Assembly (NCBI GenBank): GCA_018894105.1
Contig: CM032127.1
Location: 3,629,001 to 3,693,000, forward strand
Reading direction: 5' to 3'
From: Jacaranda mimosifolia
Taxonomy: Eukaryota; Streptophyta; Magnoliopsida; Lamiales; Bignoniaceae
DNA: 64,000 nucleotides
The notes beneath the pieces are model-generated. The model had not been told where the DNA came from and did no database searches. It worked only from the letters and a program-made list of their open reading frames with translations. Within the stretch, counting starts at the first letter, position 1. Every line of letters begins with the position of its first letter. The translations under genes were made by a program, and so were the position numbers. This document shows positions 35,418-48,306 of this stretch, piece by piece.

Positions 35418-37011
35418 TCATTTGGACGGGCTGTAGATTGTCGGAACTAAGAAAAGACCATTCTTTCTAGAGACCGTAATTCCATCAGCCTCAGTCATGT
35501 CGATATCTTTAGGAGTCATTCCTTCAGGCAGTTTCCAATCAAAATGATACAGGAATTGAGCCAATGGAAACTCAACATTTGCCAATCCAAAATTCATACC
35601 CGGGCAAATTCGTTTCCCTGCCCCGAATGGAATGAATTCAAAGTTATTTCCCAAGAAATCTATGGAACTGTTCTCGAATCTTTCCGGATGGAAGATTTCT
35701 GGTTGGTGCCAATACTCGGGATCCCTTCCCATGGACCAGATATTGATAGCGACTTTGGATTTGGGAGGAATTGAGTATCCACCAACTTTGCATTCATCTC
35801 TGCACGCTCTCGGGATTATTGGGGCTGGAGGATGCAACCTCAAAATTTCTTTGATCACCAATTTTAGGTATTTTAGTGTCTGGATGTCGCTCTCTTCCAC
35901 TGTCTTCTTTCCTTTACATGCCTCCCTTACTTCTGTCTGTACCTTAGCCATCACGCGGGGATTTCTCATGAGTTCAGCCATAGTCCAATCTAAAGTGGTA
36001 GAAGATGTTTCAGTTCCAGCAGAGAACATGTCCTATAATCACATAATCATCATTCATTAGAATCTTCTGTGGACACGTGTTTGTGATGACAAAATTAACA
36101 AACAAGAAGCCACTTACAAAAATGACAGCTTTGATGTTGTCATTAGTAATGGGAAATTCGAGTTCACCATTTTTCTGCATCCTGAGTAGAACATCGACTA
36201 TATCTTCACCGCCAAACTCACCGCTTTGCTTCAATTTATGTTCCTCCACGAAGACATCGAGAATGGCATCCAGCTTACGGCGCATCCTCAACAATTTGTA
36301 CTTGGTCCAACTGAGCACATGCAGCAATTTGAAAGAGGGAAACAAATCAACAAACTCAAATCCCCCCGCTATCGCCACCGCCTTCTTTAACATGTCTATC
36401 AACATATCACGATCCCTCATCACTTTACCAAACGCCGCTCTGCAAGTGATGGAACTTGTCAACGCGAATATCTTCTCAGTTAGATTGACGGCTTCCCCAG
36501 ACGATGACTGAAGAGATTTGAGGAGACGCGAGACCTCATCTTGCCGGATAGACCCGAAAGATTTGACATTTTTAGTGCTGAGCAGCTCCAAAATGCATAT
36601 TTTACGCATTTGCCTCCAACGCTCATTATAGGGGCTGAATATAATGTCAGCATAATCGTACCACATGATCTTAGTCCCAATGCTTTCAGGCCTATCAGCG
36701 CAGGCTGGGTCCTGAACTTTGAGCACCTCTTTAGCGGCCAGGCGCGATGAAATCACGACCGCTGAAACCTCTCCCAGCTGCAGATGCAAGATAGGTCCGT
36801 ACTTCCAGGCTAGTCTGGTGAATGCAAGGTGTGGCAGCCCACCGGCCACCAAGTGGTGGAGGTGGCCAATCACCGGCAGCTTTGGTGGGCTTGGAGGCAA
36901 CTTTTCGTATTTCTTTGGGGATTTAGGTTTCTTGCCTGCTTTGATTAGTAAGAAGATGAAAGATGAAAAAAGCAGGAGAGCAGTGAAGATGATGGGCAGC
37001 TGGATCTCCAT
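35418..37011 (-). CDS. Cytochrome P450, CYP71 clan (CYP71D-like)
   Basis: Two exons, 37011-36118 (298 codons) and 36032-35418 (204 residues plus stop), give 502 residues, the usual length. The 85-bp phase-0 intron (36117-36033) has GTAAGT and AG borders at the position conserved in CYP71-type genes. A signal anchor (residues 6-23) and the hinge [11 protein letters not shown] (39-49) place it on the ER membrane facing the cytosol. Motifs seen: oxygen-binding I-helix AGTETSS (303-309), K-helix ExxR (Glu360-Arg363), PERF (414-417-region), and the haem loop [10 protein letters not shown] with Cys441. All catalytic landmarks are intact. The family name rests on resemblance to CYP71D terpene hydroxylases ([22 protein letters not shown] block). 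The substrate is unknown; a mono- or sesquiterpene is the best guess. It needs a reductase partner. Three broken relatives lie at 13.7, 43.3 and 57.1 kb. Confidence 0.95.
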
Positions 37012-38150
37012 TGTATTGTTTATGGAAGCAGATGTATACTAATATCAGCTGTTCCAAGATCTATGGTTTGATGAAATGGTTGCACATATTGTCCTTGTAC
37101 TTATAGTAGAAAATTTTAGCAGAAGAGAAGTATGCTATTTCACCATGAAAATTATTATATCTGCTTGTTTGTATATCAATATTTTAAACTGAATTTCGAT
37201 GTACAATTAGTAATTGACACAATATTATAATGACTATTCGTTGTTACGTTTTGTTTGTTTTCTTTTTGGCCCAGATTCTCTCATTTTTTATGATTTATTA
37301 TTTTTAAATATCCAATAATTGAGTTGGGGGATCTTTCCCCTCTTCGAAATTAATCTATATTCTAAAACTTATAGTAATCTAGTGAAGACACGACTGCCAC
37401 GAGGCTTCAAATATTAATTCTTAAACCAACCATCAATAGAAAATTTTCTCTCCAAGGTGCTTTCGTTACTTATATTTTTTCTTTTTTCCTTTTTTTTATC
37501 TATATTTTAACTGTTTATTTTCTCTAATTGATCGATTAATTTCATTTTGTAAGGATAAAATTACTAGAACTTAAATGACAGTGGAATTAATAGATTGTTA
37601 ACCCAAAAAGTTAATCGATATTAGTTCTGATAATCGAATCAACGAATTACTAAGAGCAGTGAGTTTCCCGCTGCCTGTTGTTGTTGTTGATTAATTTGAA
37701 GGATTGAAGGAAAAGGTATTAAGGGGAATGATTTACAGGATGTAATATAGTTAATGAAGTTGGATTTTCATTGGGTCAACTGAGAAAAAACTATTCTTTG
37801 ACACAATAAGCAGAACGTAATATGATTAGAGCTTTAATTGAGTAGACAAAGAATAATTCTTTGGGACAATATATAAATTTGATTTAGATTGACAGCATAG
37901 TCCTATATCTTCTTTGCTTGTCTTTTCCTTTTTCTTTCTTTCTTCTTCTTCTTCTTCTTCTTCCCCCCGTTTGAATTAAGTATATGGTCGATAAGTTTAA
38001 TCTGAAAATGATTTTTAAATATCTAAAGGAGTTTCGTTTTAATGTGGTTTATGCTAATTCTTTTTAATAACAGCGATTGGTCAGAAAACAGCATAAAGGA
38101 ATACATAATAATTCAATTATAAACGGCATGAACAAAGATAAAGTGATAGA
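37012..38150. promoter_or_regulatory. Upstream region of the intact P450
   Basis: About 1.1 kb, recognisably shared with blocks 1 and 2 but without their insertions. A TATA-like CTATAAG (minus strand, 37106-37100) lies about 90 bp before the ATG. Both pseudogene copies have changed this word. A (CTT)n run occurs at about 37945-37962. No gene seen. Confidence 0.6.
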
Positions 38151-38599
38151 CATATAAAATCAAACTGATCTCTAATTAGACCACGAATAACAAATGTATG
38201 GAAAATCTTAATTTTCATTTTTCTTGTGATAAACTTGGAAGAAGGTCTAACAGAACTTTTACTAGTTCAAATAACAATTAAGGTGAAATAGGATTAGGAA
38301 TGACGGATCTTTTTTTTAAATTTGAATATATTTGGACTAAAAGTACATTGTGCTCAGATTCAATATTTTTTAAATGGGCATAAGTTTAAGCTTAAATTCA
38401 TAAAGTCAATTTTTTTAAAACAAGGCTTAAGTTTGAAAATTTTTCAAAACTTGATTCCAACTCAACTTATTTATGCTCCTAATAAAAAAATAATAATGAA
38501 AAGATACTTGTTGGGTGTTCTGTTGCCCGCAGCTGACTCATAGAGTGAATGATAAATAAAATGCTATCACGCTCCAAATTCGGGACATAACACGGCAGT
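38151..38599. other. Spacer before the copia element
   Basis: AT-rich, no recognisable feature. No long terminal repeat matching the 42.3-43.2 kb side could be seen. Confidence 0.4.
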
Positions 38600-41500
38600 G
38601 CCCCTATTTTGTGCCCAAAAATAAAATTTCAAAACCAAATGGCTTGAGAAGTGGCCTCATGACACAATAACTCAGCTTCCATCGTAGAAGAAGCGGTAAG
38701 ATTTTGCTTTACACTTTTCCACAATACAGCACCACCAGCTAATAAGAAAATGTATCCAGTGGTAGATTTCATGCTATCAACACAGCCCATAAAATCTGAA
38801 TTTGAATAACCAATGACTTCGAGTGGATCACTTTGTTTATAGGTGAGCGTGTAATCTTTAGTTCCTTGAAGATATCACCTCACCTCCTTAGCAGCTTTCC
38901 AGTGATTCATGCCAGGGTTACTTTGATACCTTCCAATTAAGCAGACCAACCGCAAAACTGATATAAGGTCATGTGCAAGTTTGAGCATGCATCAAACTTC
39001 CAATAGTACATGCAAAAGGGATATTAGACAATTGCTTCCTTTTAATTTCATTTTTAGGACTTTGACTCCTATTTAATTTATCTCCTTTAGATATGGGAGC
39101 AGGGCTTGATAAACAATGTTACATGTGAAATCTTTTAAATACTTTGTTAATATAAGCCATTTGAGATAGTCCAAGGATTCCTTTCGATCTATCCCGACAA
39201 ATATCAATGCCAAGCACAAAGGATGCTTCACCCATATCCTTCTTTTCGAAGTTACTTGAAAGAAATATCATCCACATATAGTATCAGAAAAATACAGTAG
39301 CTCCCATTGACCTTTAGATATATACAATCATCAAGTTTGGTTTCTTGAAATTTGAAGGAGTAATGGTATCATGAAATTTAAGATACCATTGGCGTGAAGC
39401 CTGTTTTAAACCATGCATGGTTTAACCAACTTGCATACCAATTTCTCCTTTCCTTTTTCTTCAAATCCTTCAAGTTGTACCGTGTATATCTCCTCATCTA
39501 GATTTTCATTAAAAAAAGATGTTTTAACATCCATTTGGTGTAGCTCTAAATTGTAGTGTGCTACTAAGGCCATGAAAATTCTAAATGGGTCTTTCTTAGA
39601 AATCAGTGAGAAAGTCTCATTATAATTGATGCCTTCCCTTTGAGTGAATCCTTTGGTCACAAGCCTAGCCTTATATCGATTGCTATTACCTTTAGAATCC
39701 TTTTTTGTTTTAAAGACCCATTTACATTGAATGGGTACATATCCCTAAAGCACTTCGACCAATTCCCAAACTTGATTTCTTTGCATTGATGTCATTTCAT
39801 CTTTCATTGCATCTATCCATTTTTTCGGATCATCACCTTGCATGGCTTGTGAAAACGTTAAGGGATCATTCATAATGCTAGAATCAACGCTTTGTTCTTG
39901 TAGATACACAATATAGTCATCAAAAATTGCGTTTTCTCTTTCTCTTTGAGATCTTTGCAATTCCAGTGTTTCAATGATACGTGTATCTTTTATAAGTGGT
40001 GTGATAGGAGTGTCAATGTCTCCCTCATGAGGTGGCGCAAGTTCATTAGTTATTTCTAAGGATTTTGGAATTAATACCACTTCTATTTTATCACGGCTCC
40101 TACTATTAACACCATTCTCAAGAAACTTTGCATTGAGTGTTTCTACCATTCTCGTGTGGTGGGTAGGACAATAAAATCTATATCCTTTAGACCATTTGGG
40201 GATAGCCAATAAAGAAACAACTAATGATCCATGGATCCAACTTTCTCTCATGTTGATTGTAAAGCCATGCCTCAGCCGGACATACCTGGATATGTATATG
40301 ATTTAGACTCGATTTTCGTCTTACCCATAATTCAAAAGGAGTTGTTGGGACAACTTTACTAGGAACCTAGTTTAATATATACATAGTTGTTCTGATGGCT
40401 TCACCCTACAGATACTCCGAAAGAGTTGAGTCACTAATCATGCACATAGTCATTTCCATTAAGGTGTGATTGTGCCTTTCAACCACACTATTTTGTTGTG
40501 GAGTTCCTGGCATAGTGTATTGAGTAATGATTCCATTTTCTTGAAGAAATCTAGCAAAATGGTCCCAAATTACGACTAGTCTTATTATATTTCCCATAAT
40601 ATTCACCACTTCTACCTGTTCTCACAACTTTAATTTTTCTATCTAATTGATTTTCGACTTTTGCTTTGAAAATTTTAAAGATATTCAAAGCATCAGACTT
40701 TTCTTTAATTAGATAGACATAACCATAATGTGAGAAGTCGTCAATAAAGGTTATGAAATATTTTTCAACACTTATATATGAAGGATGAAGTGGTCCATAT
40801 ATCAAAATGGATTACTTCAAGTAGTCCAGAACTTCTGGTGGCCTTTTTTTTGGTACCTTTTGTTCGCTTTCCTTTAATGCAATCAATACAAGTACCAAAA
40901 CTCGTAAAGTCAAGGGTATTTAAAACCCCATTCTTGACCAAACGCTCGAGCCTTTCTTTAGGTGTATGGCCCAAGCTTTTATGCCACAACATTAATGAAG
41001 TTTCATGTATACGACTATATTTGGTGCCAACATTCACATGTAGGGTAAGAAGATTGTAGGCAAATGAAAAATCTAGATGTAATTTATATAAACCATTGCA
41101 TAATGTACCATTTCCTATTAAAGCAAAATCTTTATAAATAACAAAAGACTTGTTTTTAAAACAAAAAGAGTAACCTTCTGCATCTAGTCGAGGTAAAGAT
41201 ATTAAATTTCTAGATAGACTATAACATAAAAGGTATTTGGTAGATCTAAACAAATTCCAATTTCAAGAATAAGTCTATAAGTTCCAATAGCTTCAACTTT
41301 GGCCTCCAATTTGTTTCCCATTATTTTCATTCTTTCCATTATTATTGGACGGCGTGTTGAAATGAATCCCCGCATGGTATTAAAAATTTGAATTGTTGCA
41401 CCAAAATCCAACCACCAAGTATTAGATAGAACATCAGTTAAATTGGTCTCATAGCACATGAATGAAAGGAAAACACCTTTCTTCTCAAACCAGGTCTTGC

Positions 41501-42260
41501 GTTTCTCGCAATCCTTCTTCTTATGTCCCATTTTATGACAGAAGTAACACCTAATAGTTTTGCAGTCATTATTGGTATCAGCCTTTGGTCCCCTTTTATA
41601 CTGTAGTTTATAACCCTTTCCTTTTCCCTTTTTAGGTCCTTTTCCATAATGACCTTGTGATGTCATGTGAATTGTTTGCAATCCTTCTCACTTTAATCTC
41701 TCTTCCTCTTACACATACATAGAGATAAGTTCATTAATGGTCCATTTATCTCTCTGAGTGTTGTAACTTATCTTAAATAGACCATATTCTTTAGGAAGAG
41801 AGTTGAAAATGAATTGCACAAGGAAAGATTATGAAATGACCATATTCATATTCTTAAGCTGTTCAACAAGATTATTCATTTCCATTATGTGTTCTCACAC
41901 ACCACCAACCCCATCATACTTTCTGCTAGCCAAAGTTTCCATAAGCATACCTGCCAATACCTTTTCACAAGCTTTAAATTGTTGCTCAACAGATTGCAAA
42001 AAATCTCGTGCTTTTGTTGAATCTTGAATCAACTAGCGAATATTTTGGGCAATCTTACTTTTGATGATCATAAGGCTCAGGCAGTTGGAACGCTCCCAAT
42101 TATAATAGAGTTATCTCGCAGCTAGCAGACTTTATTCATTAGGCTTAGGAGGTTCGTCAATCCTCAAACATAGGTCCAAATTGAAGCAACCCAACATGAT
42201 GAGCACTTGTTCATGCCAGTCTGAGTAGTTGGAGCCATTCGACATTGGAACATTGGACAT
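38600..42260 (-). pseudogene. Ty1/copia retrotransposon gag-pol, degenerate
   Basis: Reads on the minus strand in copia order. Gag starts at about 42260 (MSNVPMSNGSNYSDW) and has a CCHC knuckle near 41550 (CYFCHKMGHKKKDC). The GAG pre-integrase region (WHKSLGHTPKERLERL, CIDCIKGK) is near 40900-41000. The integrase core follows (DIWTTSS, FIDDFSHYGYVYLI, GTPQQNSVVERHN) at 40420-40800. Reverse transcriptase covers about 39130-39760, with MTKGFTQREGINYNETFS and the YVDD box at 39264-39278. RNase H lies near 38640-38860 (DPLEVIGYSNSDFMGCVDS). Stops and frameshifts are frequent, and the second integrase Asp (usual RSDRGGE) reads RTGRSGE. No LTRs were found. It cannot transpose. Confidence 0.92.
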
Positions 42261-43265
42261 GTTTCCCAAAAGCAAAGCTGGAGTCATGACTTGATTAACC
42301 AAAAATTCCCATGAGTTATTTACTTAACAATTCATGCATTGTTATATCCCACCTTTGGGTAAGACATAATATGCTCAGTCATTAAGTGAAAAAAAAATAA
42401 TTCACTTTCTTCCTTGGTTTTAATAAGACATAATGTTTTTATATCTTTGGATACAAAAACCAAGCACAACATGATTATAGAAACAAATTACAATATGAAG
42501 TATTGTGCAAGATCAAGTCAAATTTTCAACATGCACCATACTAAATTTAATCGTGTTGCAAGCTTCTAAATAAACTACGAGCATATGGTGATTACATATA
42601 AGTAGCCAATTTATAAATAAGCTCAAACCTGATGCTTCGATACCGCATGTAAGAAAAGACATAAGCACATAGCATATATATGAAGGATCTTAAGCTGCTT
42701 TATAGACCAAACTACTTCTAGCATATTACCTTGATCCATTGCACAGACCTTTTAGGCAGAATCAAACCTGATGAGATAATGACTTTAATTATCAAGCCAC
42801 GCCCAATGGACCATCCTTAGGGAACTTGTGTCTTCACTCTCCTAACTTACTGTGATGTTTGTGTCTAATAGTGATGGGAACTCACAAACTTGACTGAGTA
42901 GAGAGAGGGACCAAGGACCCTTTTTTTTATAAGATGCCAAAACGATCCTAACCTGTCAAGAATGATAAACAAGAATTAATGACGTGCTCCTCTATCAATG
43001 AATATTTAGTGAAAATTCTCCTTTTGTGAACATACAACGACTATAGAATAATCGATTCATGACCTTGGTCATGACCAGTGAGTTTCCTTCATGTATATAA
43101 TCATTGCACATGAACCATTCTATATTCAGTACAATGTATATATGTTATTAATTACTCCACATTTATATTAACTACTTAATGCAGGAGATCTTTGATATGC
43201 ATACATTTCATGTGTTTATGAAGTCCACATGATGCAATGTACATATATTTATTCCAACCAAAGCT
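42261..43265. other. Region between copia gag and P450 pseudogene B
   Basis: No gene. The right part (about 43190-43271) continues the intron of P450 pseudogene B. A copia 5' LTR and primer-binding site would be expected here but were not identified by eye. Confidence 0.4.
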
Positions 43266-43271
43266 ACTTAC

Positions 43272-44389
43272 AAAAATGACAGCTTTGATGTTGTCGTTGG
43301 TAATGGGAAATTTGAGTTCACCATTTTTCTGCATCCTAAGGAGAACATCGACTATATCTTCATCACCAAACTCACCACTTCGCTTCAATTTATGTTCATC
43401 CACGGCGACATTGAGTATGGCATCCAACTTCTAACTGAGCACATACAACAATTTGAAAGAGGGAAACAAATCAGCCAACTCAAATCCCGCAGCCATCGCC
43501 TTTACTTTCTTTAACATCGCTATCAACATATCACGGTTTGTCATCACTTCACCAAATGCAACTCTGCAAGTGATGGAACTTAAGAATGCAAATACATTCT
43601 CAGTTAGATTGATATCTTCTCCATACGATGATTGAAAGCCATCAACTTCTCCCCCTTTCATATATATTTTCATTTTCAAAATATTTTTCCAAACAAACTC
43701 TTGTACTCTCTCTCTATTTTCACTTTTCATCACTTGTCATTTTCTCTTACTCACATTTGCATGACTTTTAATACAAAAACACTATATTTTCCAAATATAG
43801 CTCATTTTTAACCCTACATAATCGTTACATTTTAAACAAAATATCCAAACAATATTTCATTTTTAAAAACACTTTTATAACTAAATTTTCACTATTCCTT
43901 TTTACTAAAAATGCAAATACATCTAGAAAATAAATTCAAATGGCCTGGAATAGACCTAAATGATTGAGCAGTTCCAAAATGCATATTTTACACATTAGCC
44001 TCTAGTATTCATTGTAGGGGTCAAAGAAAATATCAATATAATTGTACCACATGATCTTAATACCGATGCTTTTAGGCCTATCAGCGCAAGCTAGGTCCTG
44101 AACTTTGAGCACCTCTAGGTTGCAATGAGATCACGATTGTCGAAACCTCTCTTAGCTGCAGATACAAGATGGGTCCGTACTTCTGGGCTACTCATGTGAG
44201 TGGATGGTGTGACAGCCCCCCCACCAAGTGGTGGATGTGGCTAATCACCAGTAGTTTTGGTGGGCTTGGAGGTAATTTTTCATCCTCTGTTGGGGATTTA
44301 GGTTTTTTTCATATTTTGATTAGCAAGAAGATGAAGGATGAGAAAAGTATGAGAGTAGTAAAGGCAAAGGGCAGCTAGATGATTTCCAT
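43272..44389 (-). pseudogene. Cytochrome P450 pseudogene B, exon 1 (block 2)
   Basis: Homologous to exon 1 of the intact gene, from ATG (44389-44387) to a retained splice donor GTAAGT (43271-43266). The fifth codon is TAG. A MITE interrupts it at 43638-43945, replacing about 60 bp of coding sequence. Near 43430 about 33 nt are deleted where the intact gene encodes the [11 protein letters not shown] region. Segments such as [16 protein letters not shown] and [11 protein letters not shown] are well kept. Exon 2 is absent: beyond the donor the sequence diverges toward the copia element. Confidence 0.92.
43638..43945. mobile_element. MITE, family M2, inside P450 pseudogene B
   Basis: About 308 bp ending AATTCAAATGGCC. 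Its interior ('gacttttaataca', 'ttttccaaatat') is the reverse complement of parts of the element at 52775-53127. The left end begins at GCCATCAA, which matches an internal position of the other copy, so this copy seems to lack the outermost ~60 bp. Confidence 0.65.
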
Positions 44390-44766
44390 TATTTATATAT
44401 GTGGAAACATATCTATATATGCTAATATATTTTCTTATCGCTTCTTTGGTTTGATGAATTGGTTGCACATCTTATCGGCTAATTTATAAAAATATTATAG
44501 GGAAAAACAACTTTTATAAAACAATTGCAGTCTTGGGGATTTTGCAAAAGTATCGTAAGGCATGGCTTGCAGCCACGCCTTTAACTACACTTTTTTTTTC
44601 TTTTTTTTTTTTTTATCGCCGCACCAAAAGAGTCTTGGCCACAAGTCATGCCTCTTTGGTGCTGAATTTTTTTTTTTTTTAAGAAATTAAGAAGAGTAGC
44701 CACTCCTCTTGCATGGCAGAAAACATTTTTCAAAATACACCCAAGAGGTGTGGCTCTCTTGGTGTG

Positions 44767-44774
44767 TATATAAA
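44767..44774 (+). promoter_or_regulatory. TATA box of MULE 2
   Basis: TATATAAA just inside the left terminal repeat, followed by leader-like sequence and a splice-donor-like GAG|GTAAAT at about 44955. This is where MULE promoters usually lie. Confidence 0.5.
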
Positions 44775-45879
44775 CCCCCCAGGTTCCAATATTGATATTC
44801 TCACAAGTCACATTCATATTCTCAGACAAAGCCTAGTGAGTGCCAGTGTTGTGAGGAGTGCAATAAGTGGAGGAAAAATTGGAGAGGAAAAGCAAAAGAG
44901 AAGGGAAATAAAAACACAGAGAAGAAGAAATTGCGTTTTAAATAATTTGAAATGAGGTAAATTTTAATTTATATTGTTCAAGATTTTAATTCTTTATTTT
45001 TGGTTATTTTTTGTTATTATTTTTGTATTGTCAAGATAATATATTGCATTTTTTTTTTTTAATTTTTTGCAGTTTGATTAGAAGCCATATTTTGGAGGAC
45101 GAAGATTTTGACTCACTAATATCAGGTTGGTTTTTAAATTTTTAGAAGTATTTTAATTTAATTTGTTTATTATTAAGTTTGACATGATCTTTTGGTTCGA
45201 AAGTTAATTTTAATGTTTAGTTTGAATAATTCAAAATTGATAGACATGATATTAACATTACTTGATATTTATGGTCTTTCCTTTCTAATTATTAGTTCAT
45301 ACAAAACTAAAAAGAAAATCAAAGTGCATTATGGAGTATCAATTTTGACATTAGTGGTTATTAAGTAATTGAAATACTAATAATTTTTATATTAATTATT
45401 AATAATATTTATATTAAATTAGAAATTTAAAACTAAATAATAAAATTAATCCATATTAAATGAAATTTTTGAAGAAAAATTATGAATGTTATGTATATTT
45501 AAAAAATTTATATCTCTTATAAATTATGTGTATCACATTTTATAGATTAATTATATATATATACATTAATTATATTTTAATTATATTAATTTATGTCCAA
45601 TATATAGTATATTATATATTATAATATATAATAAATAAAAATATATGATATATATCATAATATATATAATATATTATGTATATTATAATATATATAGTAC
45701 ATACAATATATAGTATATTATATACATAATATATATATATATATATTTGCTTTTGAGGCATTTTCAGTGCCTGAAAAGGTTTCAAGCCTTTTTAGGCGCT
45801 TTCTTAAGTTAAAATTTTTTTAAGGATATAACTAAAACAATTGCAATCAAGTTATTATGTCTAATAAAAGTAGCAAATA

Positions 45880-46420
45880 CAATATAAATAGATAAATATA
45901 AGACATAAATGAAAGTCTAGTTATTCTCCTCATCAGACATTTCAACATTTGATCGATAAATAGTTCTTTCCCTGAGTGTCCATCGACTTCTTGCTTTATT
46001 AAGTAACCCTGATGCCGTATAGTTTCTCGATATTTATTGAAAGTTAAAACGAAGTGTACACATAACCATCCTATTATTTTCTTCACGTATGCAACTAAGA
46101 GCTACTATCTACTCTTGTGGTGTGCCTCGGGACATGGTGATGGCTTTTTGTTTAGGACAACGAATACCAAGATCATGACAATCCATGAGAAAGCCATCTT
46201 GTTCATATACACAACAACGTCATTCCTCTTCCATTGTTGCTAAATATGATGAAGAGTGTCTTTGATTTGGATCTAATGAGTAGCAATAATCATCATCCAA
46301 GAACCATATACTACCCATGGCACAAAAAATATCACCAGAAGTATAATATAATTTTGGTGCTCTAAATGGCTCTATTTTAATGAAGTAATTAAATTTGTTT
46401 GAGCCTACATATTTATAGAC
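45880..46420 (-). pseudogene. MULE 2 accessory reading frame, minus strand (unrecognised)
   Basis: The minus strand shows a coding-looking frame after a splice-like ATGTAG (about 46410). It reads FNYFIKIEPFRAPKLYY, then FLDDDYCYSLDPNQRHS, CVYEQDGFLMDCHDLG, IRCPKQKAITM and REENNRMVMCTLRFNFQ, and ends SNVEMSDEENN. Stops interrupt it in at least three places (EEE*R, PQE*I, FNFQ*). I do not recognise the protein; it has several Cys/His pairs. A related motif (RKENNRM.M) appears on the plus strand at 47100-47170, suggesting two diverged inverted copies of one gene. Confidence 0.45.
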
Positions 46421-46869
46421 AACTTAATTAGGTAATATCAGAAGGCATAATAGAAGTGTGGAGGGTCCATTATTACTATACTCATTTCATAAGAGTATAG
46501 TAATAGGGATGTCAATCATAAATCAATCCTATTTCAGATTTACTAATGCAGTACTCACTATGCACTATTTTGTCATCCAATCTAACTAATGTACAAGAGT
46601 AGTAATTCAGCAATCAGATATGAATAGTAATATTCAAAAAGACTATAATTTCATTGTCCAAAGTAGGCACATGAAATGGCAAAACATGATTATAATGTCA
46701 CACAAATACAGGAGTGTGCAGGTTGGACTATGACTTATCATACTGTTATACCGTCACATAATATTTTAACCCCACTTGGTTATATTTACCTATTTCTATT
46801 ATAAATACATAACCCACCATTCACATACCTTCAACAAAAGTTAGTATTTATATTTTAGAATTGAACTCA

Positions 46870-47330
46870 AATGGGAGATGATCCATTTTTTAAGCGTGGA
46901 TACACATGGTTATTGAGAGAAAAAAAAAATGATGACTATCTATCATTTTATTACCAAGATCCAATAGAATATTATTATGGACTATGAAGGGAATGGATAT
47001 ATAGACTAAATGAATCTGAGGAGTTAGTGCATGATCTTCAAAGGTTTGGTGTGTGATTTCCATGACGTCGAGCATTGTTAATGCAAAGGAATGAAGAAGA
47101 AAATTATGCAAGAGCTATTGCAAGAATAAGAAAAGAAAACAATAGAATGTTTATGCATCGTTGTAGGTATCATATACAGCAGAAAAACTTGCTTTTGCAC
47201 AAGGTCAAAGACTCAGAAGGCGTGAAATTCATAATGTACTTAATCATCCTAACTATAAGTCAGATGATTATATCTCTCATGAAGATGTTTAATATCATGT
47301 ATCATGTATATTGGTTTGTAATTTTAAAGT
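46870..47330 (+). pseudogene. MULE 2 accessory reading frame, plus strand (unrecognised)
   Basis: Begins MGDDPFFKRGYTWLLREKKK and continues through stops and shifts to NEEENYARAIARIRKENNRM, then in another frame REIHNVLNHPNYKSDDYISHEDV before a stop. A shortened inverted copy lies at about 50490-50760. The function is not recognised. It is charged and lacks membrane segments. Confidence 0.45.
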
Positions 47331-47830
47331 TGTAATTTGCATTTCAACTATGTCTTAAGAGAATGAAAATATTAACTTATAATACTAGATGTATTTAATT
47401 ATAATACTACATGTATTTGTGAACTAATTCAATATTCATTTTAATAAAATTTCTGAAGAGACTCGCATGTTTAAAAAATGAAAAAAAATAATTAAATCAT
47501 ATAAAAGATACAGCCACCCCTTTCAATTTCGTACCTTCCAGGCGCAAGAGGCATGGCAAGTGAATAGTTCAGGTGTGAAAAAATAGTAAAATATGAACAG
47601 TCTTTCATGCAGAATGATTGTCAAACATAAATCAATTTTACTGAGAAACACTATTCAGTGTGTTGTTTATGCATTGTTTTGTCATTTAACCTGATAAATT
47701 AAATGAATAGTTCAAGCATGATGGAAAAGAGTGAAATGTGAATAGTCTTTTATGCAGAATAATTTTCAATCATAAATTAATTTTACTGAGAAACACTATT
47801 CTTTGTATTCACTATGCATTATTTTGTGAT

Positions 47831-48298
47831 TCAACATGACAAATTAAATGGTTCAGGGGAGCTGTGGTCTACATGTGGGCTCTCAAGCTCATATTGGTGT
47901 CCTCCCAAAAATTCTTGATGGGAAGTAGAAAGACCAACATTGGGATATTGATGAGATATAGAACCACCACCATAAATATCACAGATTCCAAAGTTTGTAA
48001 AGCCATCTGTTACGATGGGCAAGTTAGGAATCCCTGCCTCTGTGTTTGGAATTGTATGCTCATATTCGCTACTAAATTGAGTGGCATATTGGTCTCTTCC
48101 CAAAGGACTTTGGTGAGATATAGAAGTACTGCCCAAAGGATATTGCATCAGAAGTGACATGTAGCATCCATCCTCCCTTCGCAATAACATGTCTTACATA
48201 TTATTAGGATGTATTAGTTTAGCTTCGACGAACAACTCCACACTATTCATGCCAGCCGTCGGATCTAATAAGTTTGACAAATTAATGTTATTTTTCAT
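47831..48298 (-). pseudogene. MULE 2 reading frame antisense to the transposase leader (unrecognised)
   Basis: From ATG at 48298 (MKNNINLSNLLDPTAGMNSVE) the frame continues, with one TAA near 48195, to a stop at 47831. The second half has Ser/His/Gly-rich near-repeats (SISHQSPLGRDQY, STSHQEFLGGHQY). Diverges from the transposase on the other strand. No family recognised. It may be real, or a fortuitous open frame in low-complexity sequence. Confidence 0.35.
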
Positions 48299-48306
48299 TT
48301 GCACGA

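Noticed and set aside
36077..37042. Several long plus-strand open frames opposite the intact P450.
   Set aside because: They are antisense shadows of a conserved coding sequence and show no motifs of their own.
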